A stretch of 33,717 nucleotides of DNA. Origin: Miniphocaeibacter sp012841535. GTDB taxonomy: Bacteria; Bacillota; Clostridia; Tissierellales; Peptoniphilaceae. The notes under the pieces are model-generated. The model searched no databases. It was not told the origin of the DNA and saw nothing but the letters and a program-made list of their open reading frames with translations. Of this stretch, positions 6,639 to 14,549 are shown in pieces. A program made the translations under genes and the position numbers. The stretch lies in the NCBI RefSeq assembly GCF_049274025.1, contig NZ_JBASRV010000005.1; one strand, given 5' to 3'. Each line of letters begins with the position of its first letter. Position 1 is the stretch's first letter.

Positions 6639-7673
6639 ATGAAGAAAATTTTTAAATTTGGTTTGCTGTTAATATTATTGATGTTTACAGTTATTGGGTG
6701 CTCAAATAATAATAGTAAGACTACTACAACAACAGGTATAAAAGTCGATGAAAAAGAAATAAATACTAAGGATGCAGAATTTACAATAGGAATTGCACAA
6801 TTAGCTGAACATCCGGCATTGGACTCTGCAAGAGAAGGCTTTATTGATGGTTTAGACGAGTTAGGTGTAAGTGCAAAAATCAATTATAGCAATGCTCAGC
6901 AAGATCAAAGTGTTGCTTCACAAATTGTTCAAAAGTACGTAGGAGATAAGGTAGATTTAATATATTCTATTGCTACTCCGACTACACAGGCAGCACAACA
7001 GGCAACAGCTGATTCAGAGGAAAAAACACCAGTACTTTTCTCTGCAGTTACCGATGCAGTGAAAGAAAAATTAGTGGAATCAAATGAAAAACCAGGTGGA
7101 AATATAACAGGTACTTTAGATGAAGCACCAATGAAAGAACAATTAAGTATATTTAAAGAAATAGATGATTCTATAGAAAATATTGGAATTATTTATAATA
7201 CAAGTGAAAGAAATAGTGAAGTTCAAATTGAACAAGCTAAAGAATTAGAAGATGAATTAGGAATAAAAATAATAGAAATTGGGGTTAACAGTATTAACGA
7301 CGTTACACAAGCCTTACAGTCAAAAGTAAAGGAATTAGATGGAATTTATACTATTACAGACAATATGATAGCTTCTAGTATTTCTATTATTTCAGAAATT
7401 GCCATTGAAAATAAATTAGTAACAGTAGGGGCTGAAGAAGCTCATGTTCAAGGTGGAATACTAATATCAAATGGCATTAGTTATTATGAATTAGGAAAAC
7501 AAACAGCAGAAATGGCTAAAAAAATATTAGTTGATGGAATGTCTCCAAAGGATATTCCTGTAGAGAAATCTAAAACTTATATTAAAAATTACAATGCTGA
7601 AACATTACAAGCTTTAGGTTTAAACGAAGAATTAAAAGTATTTGAGGATGCAACGGAAATTTCTGCTGAATAA
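6639..7673 (+). CDS. ABC transporter substrate-binding lipoprotein, TrpX-like (receptor 2)
   Basis: The 344-aa precursor has a lipobox TVIGC (Cys21). The mature domain is clearly paralogous to receptor 1, sharing FTIGIAQLAEHPALDSAREGFIDGL, YSIATPTTQAAQQA, FSAVTDAVKEKL, IGIIYNTSERNSE and GGILISNGISYYELGKQTAE. Divergence is substantial along the whole length, so this is an old duplication and the two receptors may differ in ligand. AGGGGG (6624-6629) is the ribosome site. It is followed closely by the permease and ATPase genes; unlike receptor 1, it lies after the conditional terminator and so is coupled to them. Located on the outer face of the membrane. Confidence 0.88.
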   Translation: MKKIFKFGLLLILLMFTVIGCSNNNSKTTTTTGIKVDEKEINTKDAEFTIGIAQLAEHPALDSAREGFIDGLDELGVSAKINYSNAQQDQSVASQIVQKYVGDKVDLIYSIATPTTQAAQQATADSEEKTPVLFSAVTDAVKEKLVESNEKPGGNITGTLDEAPMKEQLSIFKEIDDSIENIGIIYNTSERNSEVQIEQAKELEDELGIKIIEIGVNSINDVTQALQSKVKELDGIYTITDNMIASSISIISEIAIENKLVTVGAEEAHVQGGILISNGISYYELGKQTAEMAKKILVDGMSPKDIPVEKSKTYIKNYNAETLQALGLNEELKVFEDATEISAE

Positions 7674-7695
7674 TAAATTTTTGGGGGGAGCTTTT

Positions 7696-8574
7696 TTGAA
7701 TTTAATCTATACTACTATAGAACAAGGACTTATTTATACAATACTTGGTATAGGTGTTTATCTTACTTATAAAGTGTTGGATATTGCAGATTTATCTGTT
7801 GATAGTACATTTCCTTTTGGAGCCTTATTATTTGCTAAATTAGCAACAATGGGAATAGATCCTATTGTAGGGACTATTGGTACTTTTGTATTGGGAACAT
7901 TAACTGGCTTGTTAGCTGCTTTACTATGTATAGGACTAAAAATTAAACCATTACTAGCAGGTATTTTAAATATGACCATTTTATATTCTATTAACTTAAG
8001 AATTAATGGTAAGGCCAATGTACCGCTATCTGGTTCAAAGGTAATTTTCGATTATTTTTCTTTTGGAAATAAATATATAGACAGAATAATAGTAATGATT
8101 GTTATTGTTGCTATTGTAAAATTTTTAGTTGACAGATTCTTGAAAACGGAATCTGGATATATGCTTGTAGCAACAGGAGATAATAAATCTTTAGTAAGAT
8201 CATTAGGAGAATCTTCAAATAAGTATATTATTATTGGATTAATGTTATCTAATGGTTTAGTAGCATTATCAGGTGCCTTATTAACTCAATCCCAAAAGTT
8301 TGCCGATATGCAAATGGGACCAGGAACTATAGTTATTGCCTTAGCTTCAATAATTATAGGAGATACTATATTTAGATATAGAAATTTAAGAGGAACTACT
8401 AGGGTATTAATTGGAGCAATAATATACAAGGCTATAAATGCACTGGCATTAGAAGCAGGACTACAACCATCAGACTTTAAGATGGTAACAGGTATTATTG
8501 TAGTATTGTTTATAGCTTATAACAACGGATATGCAAACTGGCAAATTAAAAAGCGTAGTAAGGAGCGAATTTAA
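7696..8574 (+). CDS. ABC transporter permease, TrpY-like
   Basis: TTG 7696 is chosen because GGGGGGAG (7683-7690) stands just before it; an open frame back to 7642 would overlap receptor 2 and lacks a ribosome site. The 292-aa protein has about eight hydrophobic segments. It belongs to the branched-chain/ribose permease superfamily as found in TrpXYZ-type importers: an early VYLTYKVLDIADLSVDSTFPFGA block, then TGDNKSLVRSLGESSNKYIIIGLMLSNGLVALSGALLTQSQKFADMQMGPG, the typical coupling region. It forms the membrane channel with the ATPase whose start codon overlaps its stop by one base. Confidence 0.87.
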   Translation: MNLIYTTIEQGLIYTILGIGVYLTYKVLDIADLSVDSTFPFGALLFAKLATMGIDPIVGTIGTFVLGTLTGLLAALLCIGLKIKPLLAGILNMTILYSINLRINGKANVPLSGSKVIFDYFSFGNKYIDRIIVMIVIVAIVKFLVDRFLKTESGYMLVATGDNKSLVRSLGESSNKYIIIGLMLSNGLVALSGALLTQSQKFADMQMGPGTIVIALASIIIGDTIFRYRNLRGTTRVLIGAIIYKAINALALEAGLQPSDFKMVTGIIVVLFIAYNNGYANWQIKKRSKERI

Positions 8575-9347
8575 TGTTAAAAATAAAGAATTTATATAAG
8601 AGTTTTAATATAGGTACTGACTTTGAAAACAATCTTTTTCGTGACTTTGAAATAGCTTTTGAAGATAATACAGCTACTACCATTATAGGTTCAAATGGAT
8701 GTGGTAAGTCCACACTAATGAATTTAATAGCAGGCTCATTAGAGGCAGATGCAGGTACTATAGAAATTGATGGTGTAGATATTAGTAAATACAAGGAAGA
8801 AAAAAGATCAAAATATATAGGAAGAGTTCACCAGAATCCTTCAATGGGAGTATCACCCTCTTTAACAATATTAGAGAATATGGCTTTAGCAGATAAAAAG
8901 AATGAAAAATTTACTTTAAGAAAGCTTATTAAGAAAGATAGAATTGAATATTATAAAGAACAGTTAAAAACCTTGGATTTAGGCTTGGAAAATAAGTTAG
9001 ATAGTAGAGTGGATTTACTTTCAGGTGGTCAAAGACAATCCTTGTCCCTATTAATGGCCTCAATGAAACACCCAAAAATTCTTTTGTTAGATGAACATAC
9101 AGCTGCTCTTGACCCTAAAACTTCTAGAGTGGTAATGAATAAAACCATTGATTTAATAAGGAATAAGAAATTAACCACTGTTATGATTACTCACGATATG
9201 AGAGATGCTGTAGAATATTCCGATAGGGTAATTATGTTAGAGCGTGGTAAAATTGTTCTAGATAAGAAAAGTTCAGAAATTACAGAAGAAGAATTATATA
9301 AAATCTATCAAGATAAAATAATTGAAATGGAAACAAGAACTGAATAA
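8574..9347 (+). CDS. ABC transporter ATP-binding protein, TrpZ-like
   Basis: The 257-aa protein has a Walker A loop GSNGCGKST near residue 41, signature LSGGQRQSL, Walker B ILLLDEHTAALDP and switch His in TVMITHDM. The DEHTAALDP variant, in place of DEPTSALD, is usual for ATPases of this receptor/permease type. It powers uptake with the permease at 7696. The start ATG shares its A with the stop codon of the permease gene. It is the last gene of the operon. Confidence 0.92.
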   Translation: MLKIKNLYKSFNIGTDFENNLFRDFEIAFEDNTATTIIGSNGCGKSTLMNLIAGSLEADAGTIEIDGVDISKYKEEKRSKYIGRVHQNPSMGVSPSLTILENMALADKKNEKFTLRKLIKKDRIEYYKEQLKTLDLGLENKLDSRVDLLSGGQRQSLSLLMASMKHPKILLLDEHTAALDPKTSRVVMNKTIDLIRNKKLTTVMITHDMRDAVEYSDRVIMLERGKIVLDKKSSEITEEELYKIYQDKIIEMETRTE

Positions 9348-9357
9348 ACTATGTAGG

Positions 9358-9385
9358 AAAGTGTACTTTAGAGTACACTTTTTTT
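9358..9385 (+). terminator. Terminator of the ABC importer operon
   Basis: A perfect 10-bp stem, AAAGTGTACT (9358-9367) with AGTACACTTT (9372-9381), loop TTAG, then a T run. Confidence 0.9.
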
Positions 9386-9433
9386 ATTTAGGAGGGTAAA
9401 TAGGTGGATATATGAAAACGTTATAAAAAAACG

Positions 9434-9462
9434 TTGACATATTTAAATAAGTAATATATAAT
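9434..9462 (+). promoter_or_regulatory. Full-consensus sigma-A promoter
   Basis: TTGACA (9434-9439), a 17-nt spacer and TATAAT (9457-9462). Both hexamers are perfect. It drives the symporter-desulfhydrase-lyase operon. Confidence 0.92.
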
Positions 9463-9465
9463 TTG

Positions 9466-9488
9466 GTTAACAGTTAACTTAGTTAACT
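9466..9488 (+). promoter_or_regulatory. Putative operator: three GTTAAC half-sites
   Basis: GTTAAC occurs at 9466-9471, 9473-9478 and 9482-9487. The last two form twin 8-bp palindromes AGTTAACT (9472-9479 and 9481-9488), separated by one base. They start 3 nt after the -10 and cover the transcription start, the position of a repressor site. The MarR regulator encoded at the end of the operon (13015) is the nearest candidate binder (inference). Confidence 0.6.
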
Positions 9489-9510
9489 ATAATTGAAAGG
9501 AGTCATACAT

Positions 9511-10758
9511 ATGAGTGAAAGTGCAAGTAAAAAAAGTTTTTTTGATAGGTTTTTTCCGTTAATACTTTTAGGCGGAATAGTAATTGGTTCTATTATAGGA
9601 CTTATTTTTGGAGAGAAGGCTACAGTGTTAAAACCATTAGGGGATATATTCCTAAATCTAATGTTTACAATTGTAGTACCAATGGTTTTTGTTTCCATAA
9701 CTAGTGCAGTAGGTAGTATGGTTGACATGAAACGTTTAGGTAAAATTTTAGGTTCAACTGTATTAGTATTTATAGTTACTGGTTTAATAGCAGCAGCATT
9801 TGTAATTATTACAGTAAATATTTTCCCACCAGCTGCAGGAACAGGAATTCAACCAGAGGCAGTTGGAGAAATGCAAGAAGCTAAATCAGGTGCTGAGCTT
9901 TTAGTAACTTCATTAACCGTAGAAAACTTCGGTGAGTTATTAAATAAAGAGCATATGTTACCATTAATAGTATTTGCTATTTTATTTGGACTTGCAATGT
10001 CAGTATGTGGTGGAGACCAAAGTCCAGTAGGTAAGTTTTTTGTTAATTTAAATGATATTATAATGAAAATTGTAGGATATATAATGATGTTAGCTCCAAT
10101 TGGATTAGGAGCATATTTTGCAAATTTAATAGGTGAACTAGGTCCAGAGCTTATTCAAGACTATGCAAGGGTTTTAATAATCTACTATCCTTTAGTATTT
10201 ATATATATGTTTGTAATGTTCCCAATTTACTCTTATTTTGCAGGTGGAAAACTCGGGGTAAAAAGAATGGCGAAAAATATTATAAACCCAGCTGTTACAG
10301 CATTTGCTACACAAAGTTCAATGGCTGCATTACCAGTAAATAAAGAAACTTGTAAAAAAATAGGTGTACCAGAGGATATTAGTAATATCGTATTACCAAT
10401 GGGTGCAACAATGCATATGGATGGTTCAGTTATTTCATCTATAGTAAAAATCAGCTTTTTATTTGGTATATTTCAAATGCCATTTACAGGATTTTCTACT
10501 TATGCAATGGCAATACTAGTTTCAATTTTGGCAGCTTTTGTTTTATCAGGAGCACCAGGTGGTGGACTTGTTGGAGAAATGTTAATAGTATCTTTATTTA
10601 ATTTCCCACCAGCAGCTTTCCCAATAGTAGCTACAATAGGATTTTTAGTTGACCCAGCAGCAACAATGTTAAATTCATCAGGAGATAGTATTGCTTCAAT
10701 GATGGTAGCAAGACTAGTTGAAGGAAAAAATTGGATTAAAAGAAAAACTGGAGTTTAA
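9511..10758 (+). CDS. Dicarboxylate/amino acid:cation symporter (DAACS family)
   Basis: ATG 9511 follows AAAGGAG; an upstream TTG at 9493 overlaps that ribosome site and is rejected. The 415-aa protein has many hydrophobic segments and the DAACS landmarks: FVSITSAVGSMVDMKRLGKI early on, a serine-rich re-entrant loop FATQSSMAALPVN, then NIVLPMGATMHMDGS and the late loop DPAATMLNSSGDS. Members carry glutamate, aspartate, dicarboxylates, serine or cystine with Na+ or H+. Because the next two genes are desulfhydrase- and C-S-lyase-like, cysteine, cystine or a D-amino acid is the most plausible cargo (inference from context). The cargo cannot be fixed from motifs. Confidence 0.88.
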   Translation: MSESASKKSFFDRFFPLILLGGIVIGSIIGLIFGEKATVLKPLGDIFLNLMFTIVVPMVFVSITSAVGSMVDMKRLGKILGSTVLVFIVTGLIAAAFVIITVNIFPPAAGTGIQPEAVGEMQEAKSGAELLVTSLTVENFGELLNKEHMLPLIVFAILFGLAMSVCGGDQSPVGKFFVNLNDIIMKIVGYIMMLAPIGLGAYFANLIGELGPELIQDYARVLIIYYPLVFIYMFVMFPIYSYFAGGKLGVKRMAKNIINPAVTAFATQSSMAALPVNKETCKKIGVPEDISNIVLPMGATMHMDGSVISSIVKISFLFGIFQMPFTGFSTYAMAILVSILAAFVLSGAPGGGLVGEMLIVSLFNFPPAAFPIVATIGFLVDPAATMLNSSGDSIASMMVARLVEGKNWIKRKTGV

Positions 10759-10765
10759 AAAATAA

Positions 10766-11743
10766 ATGGATAAAATTAATTTAGCTAATTTACCAACTGA
10801 AATAATAAAATTAGAAAAGCTAAGTAAGAAATATAATAAAAATATATATTTAAAAAGAGATGATTTTACCGGAACTGAAACATCTGGAAATAAGGTACGT
10901 AAATTAGAATATTCCATTGCAGAAGCCTTAAATAATAAATGTAATTGCATAGTAACTGTTGGAGCTCTACAATCAAATCATTGTAGAGCAACAGCAGCAG
11001 TTTGTGCAAGGCTTGGATTAGAATGTCACTTGGTCCTTACTGGAAGTATTAAGGATTTTGAAGGTAATTTATTTCTAGACTATATTTTAGGTGCAAATAT
11101 ACATTTTGTTAGTGAAGATTCATCTGTAGATGAGGAGTTAGAAAAAATTGCTAGAAAACTAACTGAAAAAGGAAAAAAAGTATATAAAATTCCTGTAGGT
11201 GCATCTAACACAATTGGTACTTATGGTTATATAAACACCTATAATGAAATACTAGAACAAGAAAATAAATTGAATATTAATTTTGACTTAATTTCTATTC
11301 CAGTTGGCTCAGGTGGAACTTATGCTGGCCTTTGGTATGGCAATTATAAGACAGGTAACAAGAAGAAAATTCTAGGATTTTCTGTTAACAATTCTAAAGA
11401 AGAATTTAAAGAAAAAATAATAGATATTTTAAATACTATAGATAATGAAATTAAAATTTACGATACAATAAATATAAATGATTCATATATAGGGGAAGGT
11501 TATGCAGTAGCAACAAGGGAAGAATTGGAATTTTACTACGATATAGCTAGTGAAGAAGGAGTAGTATTCGATCCTTGTTATACAGGTAAGGCCTTTAGAG
11601 GCTTAATTAAAGAAATAGAAAAAGGCAATATAAAAGAAGATAATATTTTGTTTATTCATACAGGTGGATTAATGGGATGGACAAAAGAACAAAGAAGTAT
11701 TATTTATGAAATTGCTAAGGGGAGAAAAAGTAATGAAATATAA
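10766..11743 (+). CDS. PLP enzyme of the D-cysteine desulfhydrase/ACC deaminase family
   Basis: The 325-aa protein has the fold-type II PLP layout of this family: YLKRDDFTG, the lysine block SGNKVRKLEY (Lys43 as PLP lysine), GALQSNHCRATAAVCARLG, the phosphate-binding Gly-rich loop PVGSGGTYAG, and a terminal FIHTGGLMGW block. Family members convert D-cysteine to pyruvate, H2S and ammonia, or deaminate ACC or L-/D-cysteate analogues. In this operon, D-cysteine or a related thiol amino acid is likely. GGAG lies 12 nt before ATG, overlapping the end of the symporter gene. The stop overlaps the start of the next gene by 11 bp. Confidence 0.82.
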   Translation: MDKINLANLPTEIIKLEKLSKKYNKNIYLKRDDFTGTETSGNKVRKLEYSIAEALNNKCNCIVTVGALQSNHCRATAAVCARLGLECHLVLTGSIKDFEGNLFLDYILGANIHFVSEDSSVDEELEKIARKLTEKGKKVYKIPVGASNTIGTYGYINTYNEILEQENKLNINFDLISIPVGSGGTYAGLWYGNYKTGNKKKILGFSVNNSKEEFKEKIIDILNTIDNEIKIYDTININDSYIGEGYAVATREELEFYYDIASEEGVVFDPCYTGKAFRGLIKEIEKGNIKEDNILFIHTGGLMGWTKEQRSIIYEIAKGRKSNEI

Positions 11744-12929
11744 TTTTGAAAGTTATTTAACAAGAAGAGAAACAGGATCTAGTAAATGGTTAAACATGGA
11801 TTCTAGATGTTCAAATATAGGAGAAGGAGTAATTCCTATGTCTGTAGCGGATATGGATTTTTTAACAGCTCCAGAAATTGTAGAAGATTTAACTGATTAT
11901 GTAAAAACTCAAACTTTAGGTTATTCTAAACCGGTAGATTCCTATTTAGAATCTGTAGTAAAGTTCTTTAAAGATTATCATAATTATGAAGCTGAAAAGG
12001 AATGGATAGTAACAACTCCTGGTATAGTATCGGCTTTAGCAACTTCAGTAAGAGCTTTTACAGAAGTTGGAGATGAAGTAATTATTTTTACTCCTGTATA
12101 TCATCCATTTTATGATGTAATAGAAGGACAAGGAAGAAAAATATTAGAATGCCCTTTAATATATGATAATAATGAATATAAAATAGATTTCGATAAATTT
12201 AATGAATTAGCTTCAAAATCTGAAGTGAAATTAGTATTATTCTGTAGTCCACATAACCCAGGTGGAGTAGTATGGACAAAAGAAGAATTAACAAAAGTAG
12301 TTGAAATAGTTGAAAAAAATGATTTATTAATTGTTTCAGACGAAATTCACGCAGATCTTATTTTCAATAATAAAGAACATATAATTATGGGAAGAGTTAG
12401 CGATACTATAGGTGATAGAGCAATAGTTTGTACAGCTGCTTCTAAAACTTTTAATATTGCAGGTTTACAATGTTCAAATATATTTATTAAAAATGAAAAT
12501 ATAAGAAATAAATTTGTTAAATGCAATGAAGATATTGGTATAGAAAGAGCTAATGTTTTGGGCTTAGTTGCAACTAAATCTGCATATGATAATGCATTGG
12601 ACTGGCTAGAAGAAGTAAAGCAAGTAATTGATAAAAATAATAACCTTATAATAGAATTTTTTGAAAGTTATGGAAATAACTTTAAAGTTATGAAACCTGA
12701 TGCAAGCTTTTTAGTATGGGTTAATTTTGAAAATTTAGAAAAAGAACATGGAAAATTTATGAGCTTTTTAGATACCCAATGTAATTTCTTTGCAAGTGAT
12801 GGTTTATCTTTTGGAGATAATGGTGAAAACTTTATTAGAATTAATACTGGTTTGCCAACTAAAAAACTTTTAGAAAACTTGGAAAGAGTTAAAATCTATT
12901 TAAAAGAATACTATAATTTAGATAAATAG
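11733..12929 (+). CDS. MalY/PatB-family aminotransferase-fold C-S lyase
   Basis: ATG 11733 is preferred to a start 27 nt upstream because AAGGGGAGAA immediately precedes it. The 398-aa PLP protein shows the MalY/PatB pattern: PMSVADMDFLTAPEI near residue 35, the TPGIVSAL loop, TPVYHPFYDVI, SPHNPGGVVW (about 172-181), SDEIHADL (Asp203) and the PLP lysine in TAASKTFNIAGL (Lys238). PatB enzymes cleave cystathionine, cystine or cysteine to pyruvate, ammonia and a thiol or sulfide. Together with the symporter and D-cysteine-desulfhydrase-like gene it suggests uptake and desulfuration of sulfur amino acids. Translational overlap with the preceding gene indicates coupling. Confidence 0.87.
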   Translation: MKYNFESYLTRRETGSSKWLNMDSRCSNIGEGVIPMSVADMDFLTAPEIVEDLTDYVKTQTLGYSKPVDSYLESVVKFFKDYHNYEAEKEWIVTTPGIVSALATSVRAFTEVGDEVIIFTPVYHPFYDVIEGQGRKILECPLIYDNNEYKIDFDKFNELASKSEVKLVLFCSPHNPGGVVWTKEELTKVVEIVEKNDLLIVSDEIHADLIFNNKEHIIMGRVSDTIGDRAIVCTAASKTFNIAGLQCSNIFIKNENIRNKFVKCNEDIGIERANVLGLVATKSAYDNALDWLEEVKQVIDKNNNLIIEFFESYGNNFKVMKPDASFLVWVNFENLEKEHGKFMSFLDTQCNFFASDGLSFGDNGENFIRINTGLPTKKLLENLERVKIYLKEYYNLDK

Positions 12930-12937
12930 TAAGTGTT

Positions 12938-12995
12938 AATAGTATCTACAATCTGTTAAAATTAATAGATAGTAGATACTATTTTGCATTTTTAT
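12938..12995 (+). terminator. Long terminator hairpin
   Basis: AATAGTATCTAC (12938-12949) is exactly complementary to 12972-12983. The 22-nt interior itself pairs (ATCTGTTA with TAATAGAT, one G-U), giving a near-continuous 20-bp hairpin followed by a T-rich tail. It ends the sulfur amino-acid operon, before the MarR gene. Confidence 0.85.
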
Positions 12996-13014
12996 TTATT
13001 AGGGGGTAAGGGTA

Positions 13015-13584
13015 TTGACAACAACGGATAGGGACTATATTAAAAAATTAGAAAAAATAGAACAAATCGACATTAATAGATTAGAAAAGATTAATATTGA
13101 TGAACTAGAAGAAGATGAATTAAAAAAATTATATGAAGTTTTAGATAAGTTTAATGATTATGTATATGAATTTGTAATTAATTACTACAAATATATTTAC
13201 AAGTCAAAAGATTATGGAACAAATATGAATTTGTCTATGCTAGAAGCCCATTTAATTACAGATATTGCTGATAATCCAGGTATAACAGCAAATGTACTTG
13301 CTAAAAAATGGGATAAAACTCCTGCCTTTATTTCTCAAAGATTAACAAGCTTAGAAAAAAATGATTTAATTTATAGGGAATTAAATTCTGAAAATAGAAA
13401 GTATTATAATCTTTATGTAACAAAAAAAGGAAAGGATTTTGATTTAAGACATAAAAAATACGATATTAAATCTATAATTACGACAAATAAAAAATTAATG
13501 GAGAAGTTCTCCTTTGCTGATATAGTAAAAATGAGAATGATGTTACAGGAATATTCGAATATTATTTTAAGTGAGAAAGAATAA
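13015..13584 (+). CDS. MarR-family transcriptional regulator
   Basis: The start is TTG 13015 after AGGGGGTAAGG. The 189-aa protein has a MarR winged helix: the MLEAHLITDIADNPGITANVLAKKWDKTPAFISQRLTSLEKNDLIYRE helix-turn-helix region (residues ~80-125), then the wing ENRKYYNLYVTKKG. The ~60 residues in front are highly acidic and Lys/Ile-rich, probably coiled, longer than usual for MarR, and may form the dimer arm. MarR proteins are dimeric repressors relieved by small molecules. It sits between the sulfur amino-acid operon and the nucleoside operon; the triple GTTAAC site at 9466 is its most likely target (inference). Confidence 0.85.
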   Translation: MTTTDRDYIKKLEKIEQIDINRLEKINIDELEEDELKKLYEVLDKFNDYVYEFVINYYKYIYKSKDYGTNMNLSMLEAHLITDIADNPGITANVLAKKWDKTPAFISQRLTSLEKNDLIYRELNSENRKYYNLYVTKKGKDFDLRHKKYDIKSIITTNKKLMEKFSFADIVKMRMMLQEYSNIILSEKE

Positions 13585-13597
13585 AATACGTACTTAT

Positions 13598-13625
13598 GAG
13601 ATTATTAGAAGATAATCTCTTTTTT
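13598..13625 (+). terminator. Terminator of the MarR gene
   Basis: GAGATTAT (13598-13605) pairs with ATAATCTC (13612-13619), 6-nt loop, then TTTTTT. Confidence 0.85.
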
Positions 13626-13645
13626 GTTATAAAAGAAAAAACTTC

Positions 13646-13653
13646 TGTATAAT
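13646..13653 (+). promoter_or_regulatory. Likely -10 element of the nucleoside operon
   Basis: TGTATAAT: a perfect TATAAT at 13648-13653 preceded by TG. The -35 is poor. It lies 63 nt before the PNP start and after the MarR terminator, so it is the best promoter candidate for the nine-gene operon. Confidence 0.55.
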
Positions 13654-13715
13654 ATATAAGTTGTAATGATGTTTTTTACTTGGTAAAATCTAAATAAAGA
13701 TATAAGGAGGGAACA

Positions 13716-14549
13716 ATGACAAAACAATATGCAAGGTTAGAACAAACATATAATAGTATTAAGGAAAAAGTTCCTTTTGAGCCTAAAATAGCTTTAATAT
13801 TAGGTTCAGGACTAGGGGATTTTGCTGATACAATAGAAATTAAAACAACTATAGACTATAGAGATATTGAGGGTTTTCCTACTTCAACAGTATTGGGACA
13901 TAAGGGTAGGTTTGTTTTTGGGTATATAAATAATATACCACTGGTTATTATGCAAGGTCGAGTACATTATTATGAAGGATATACAATGGAAGAAGTTGTA
14001 TTACCAATTAGATTAATGAATAAAATGGGTGCCAAGATACTATTTTTAACAAATGCCACAGGTGGAGTAAAAAAAAATTTCCAAGTAGGAGATTTTATGA
14101 TAATTAATGACCAAATAGGTTCATTTGTTCCATCTCCGTTAATTGGAGAAAACATAGAGGAATTGGGAACAAGATTTCCTGATATGTCTGAAATTTATAG
14201 TAAGGACTTAATTAAGAAAATAGAAGAAGCTGCTTTTGAAAACAATATTAAAGTTCAAAAAGGAGTGTATCTTCAATTAACAGGACCAAATTTTGAAAGT
14301 CCTGCTGAAATTAAAATGTGTAATATTTTAGGAGCTGATGCAGTTGGAATGAGCACCGCATGTGAAGCTATAGCTGCTAAACATATGGGAATGGAAATTT
14401 GTGGTATTTCATGTATTACAAATATGGCTGCTGGAATATCGGAAACACCATTAACACATGAAGATGTAGCCGAAACTGCTGATAAAGTTGCTCCACTTTT
14501 CAAAAAATTAGTTACAGATTCTATTATTAAGATTGGAAGTGATAAATAA
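13716..14549 (+). CDS. punA: Purine nucleoside phosphorylase, trimeric (class II) type
   Basis: The enzyme splits purine (deoxy)ribonucleosides with phosphate to a free base and ribose-1-phosphate. The 277-aa protein shows the trimeric PNP signature set: ALILGSGLGDF (28-36), GHKGRF, MQGRVHYYEGY (79-89), LTNATGG, GPNFESPAE with Glu194, GMSTACEAIAA with Met212, and SCITNMAAG with Asn236. Glu plus Asn in the base pocket is the pattern for 6-oxopurines (inosine, guanosine). His248 sits where human PNP has the His that contacts the ribose 5'-OH. True methylthioadenosine phosphorylases differ at these points. AAGGAGG precedes ATG. It is the first gene of the operon; the dehydrogenase gene follows without a gap. 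Confidence 0.92.
   Translation: MTKQYARLEQTYNSIKEKVPFEPKIALILGSGLGDFADTIEIKTTIDYRDIEGFPTSTVLGHKGRFVFGYINNIPLVIMQGRVHYYEGYTMEEVVLPIRLMNKMGAKILFLTNATGGVKKNFQVGDFMIINDQIGSFVPSPLIGENIEELGTRFPDMSEIYSKDLIKKIEEAAFENNIKVQKGVYLQLTGPNFESPAEIKMCNILGADAVGMSTACEAIAAKHMGMEICGISCITNMAAGISETPLTHEDVAETADKVAPLFKKLVTDSIIKIGSDK

Noticed and set aside
7642..7695. Upstream start for the permease at 7696
   Set aside because: It would overlap receptor 2 by 32 bp with no ribosome site; GGGGGGAG precedes TTG 7696.
11706..11732. Upstream start for the MalY/PatB gene
   Set aside because: The ribosome site AAGGGGAGAA lies within this stretch and points to ATG 11733.
12965..12975. TAGATAGTAG, resembling the UAG array
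   Set aside because: It lies in the right half of the terminator hairpin after the C-S lyase gene, is paired there, and has no 8-nt periodicity.
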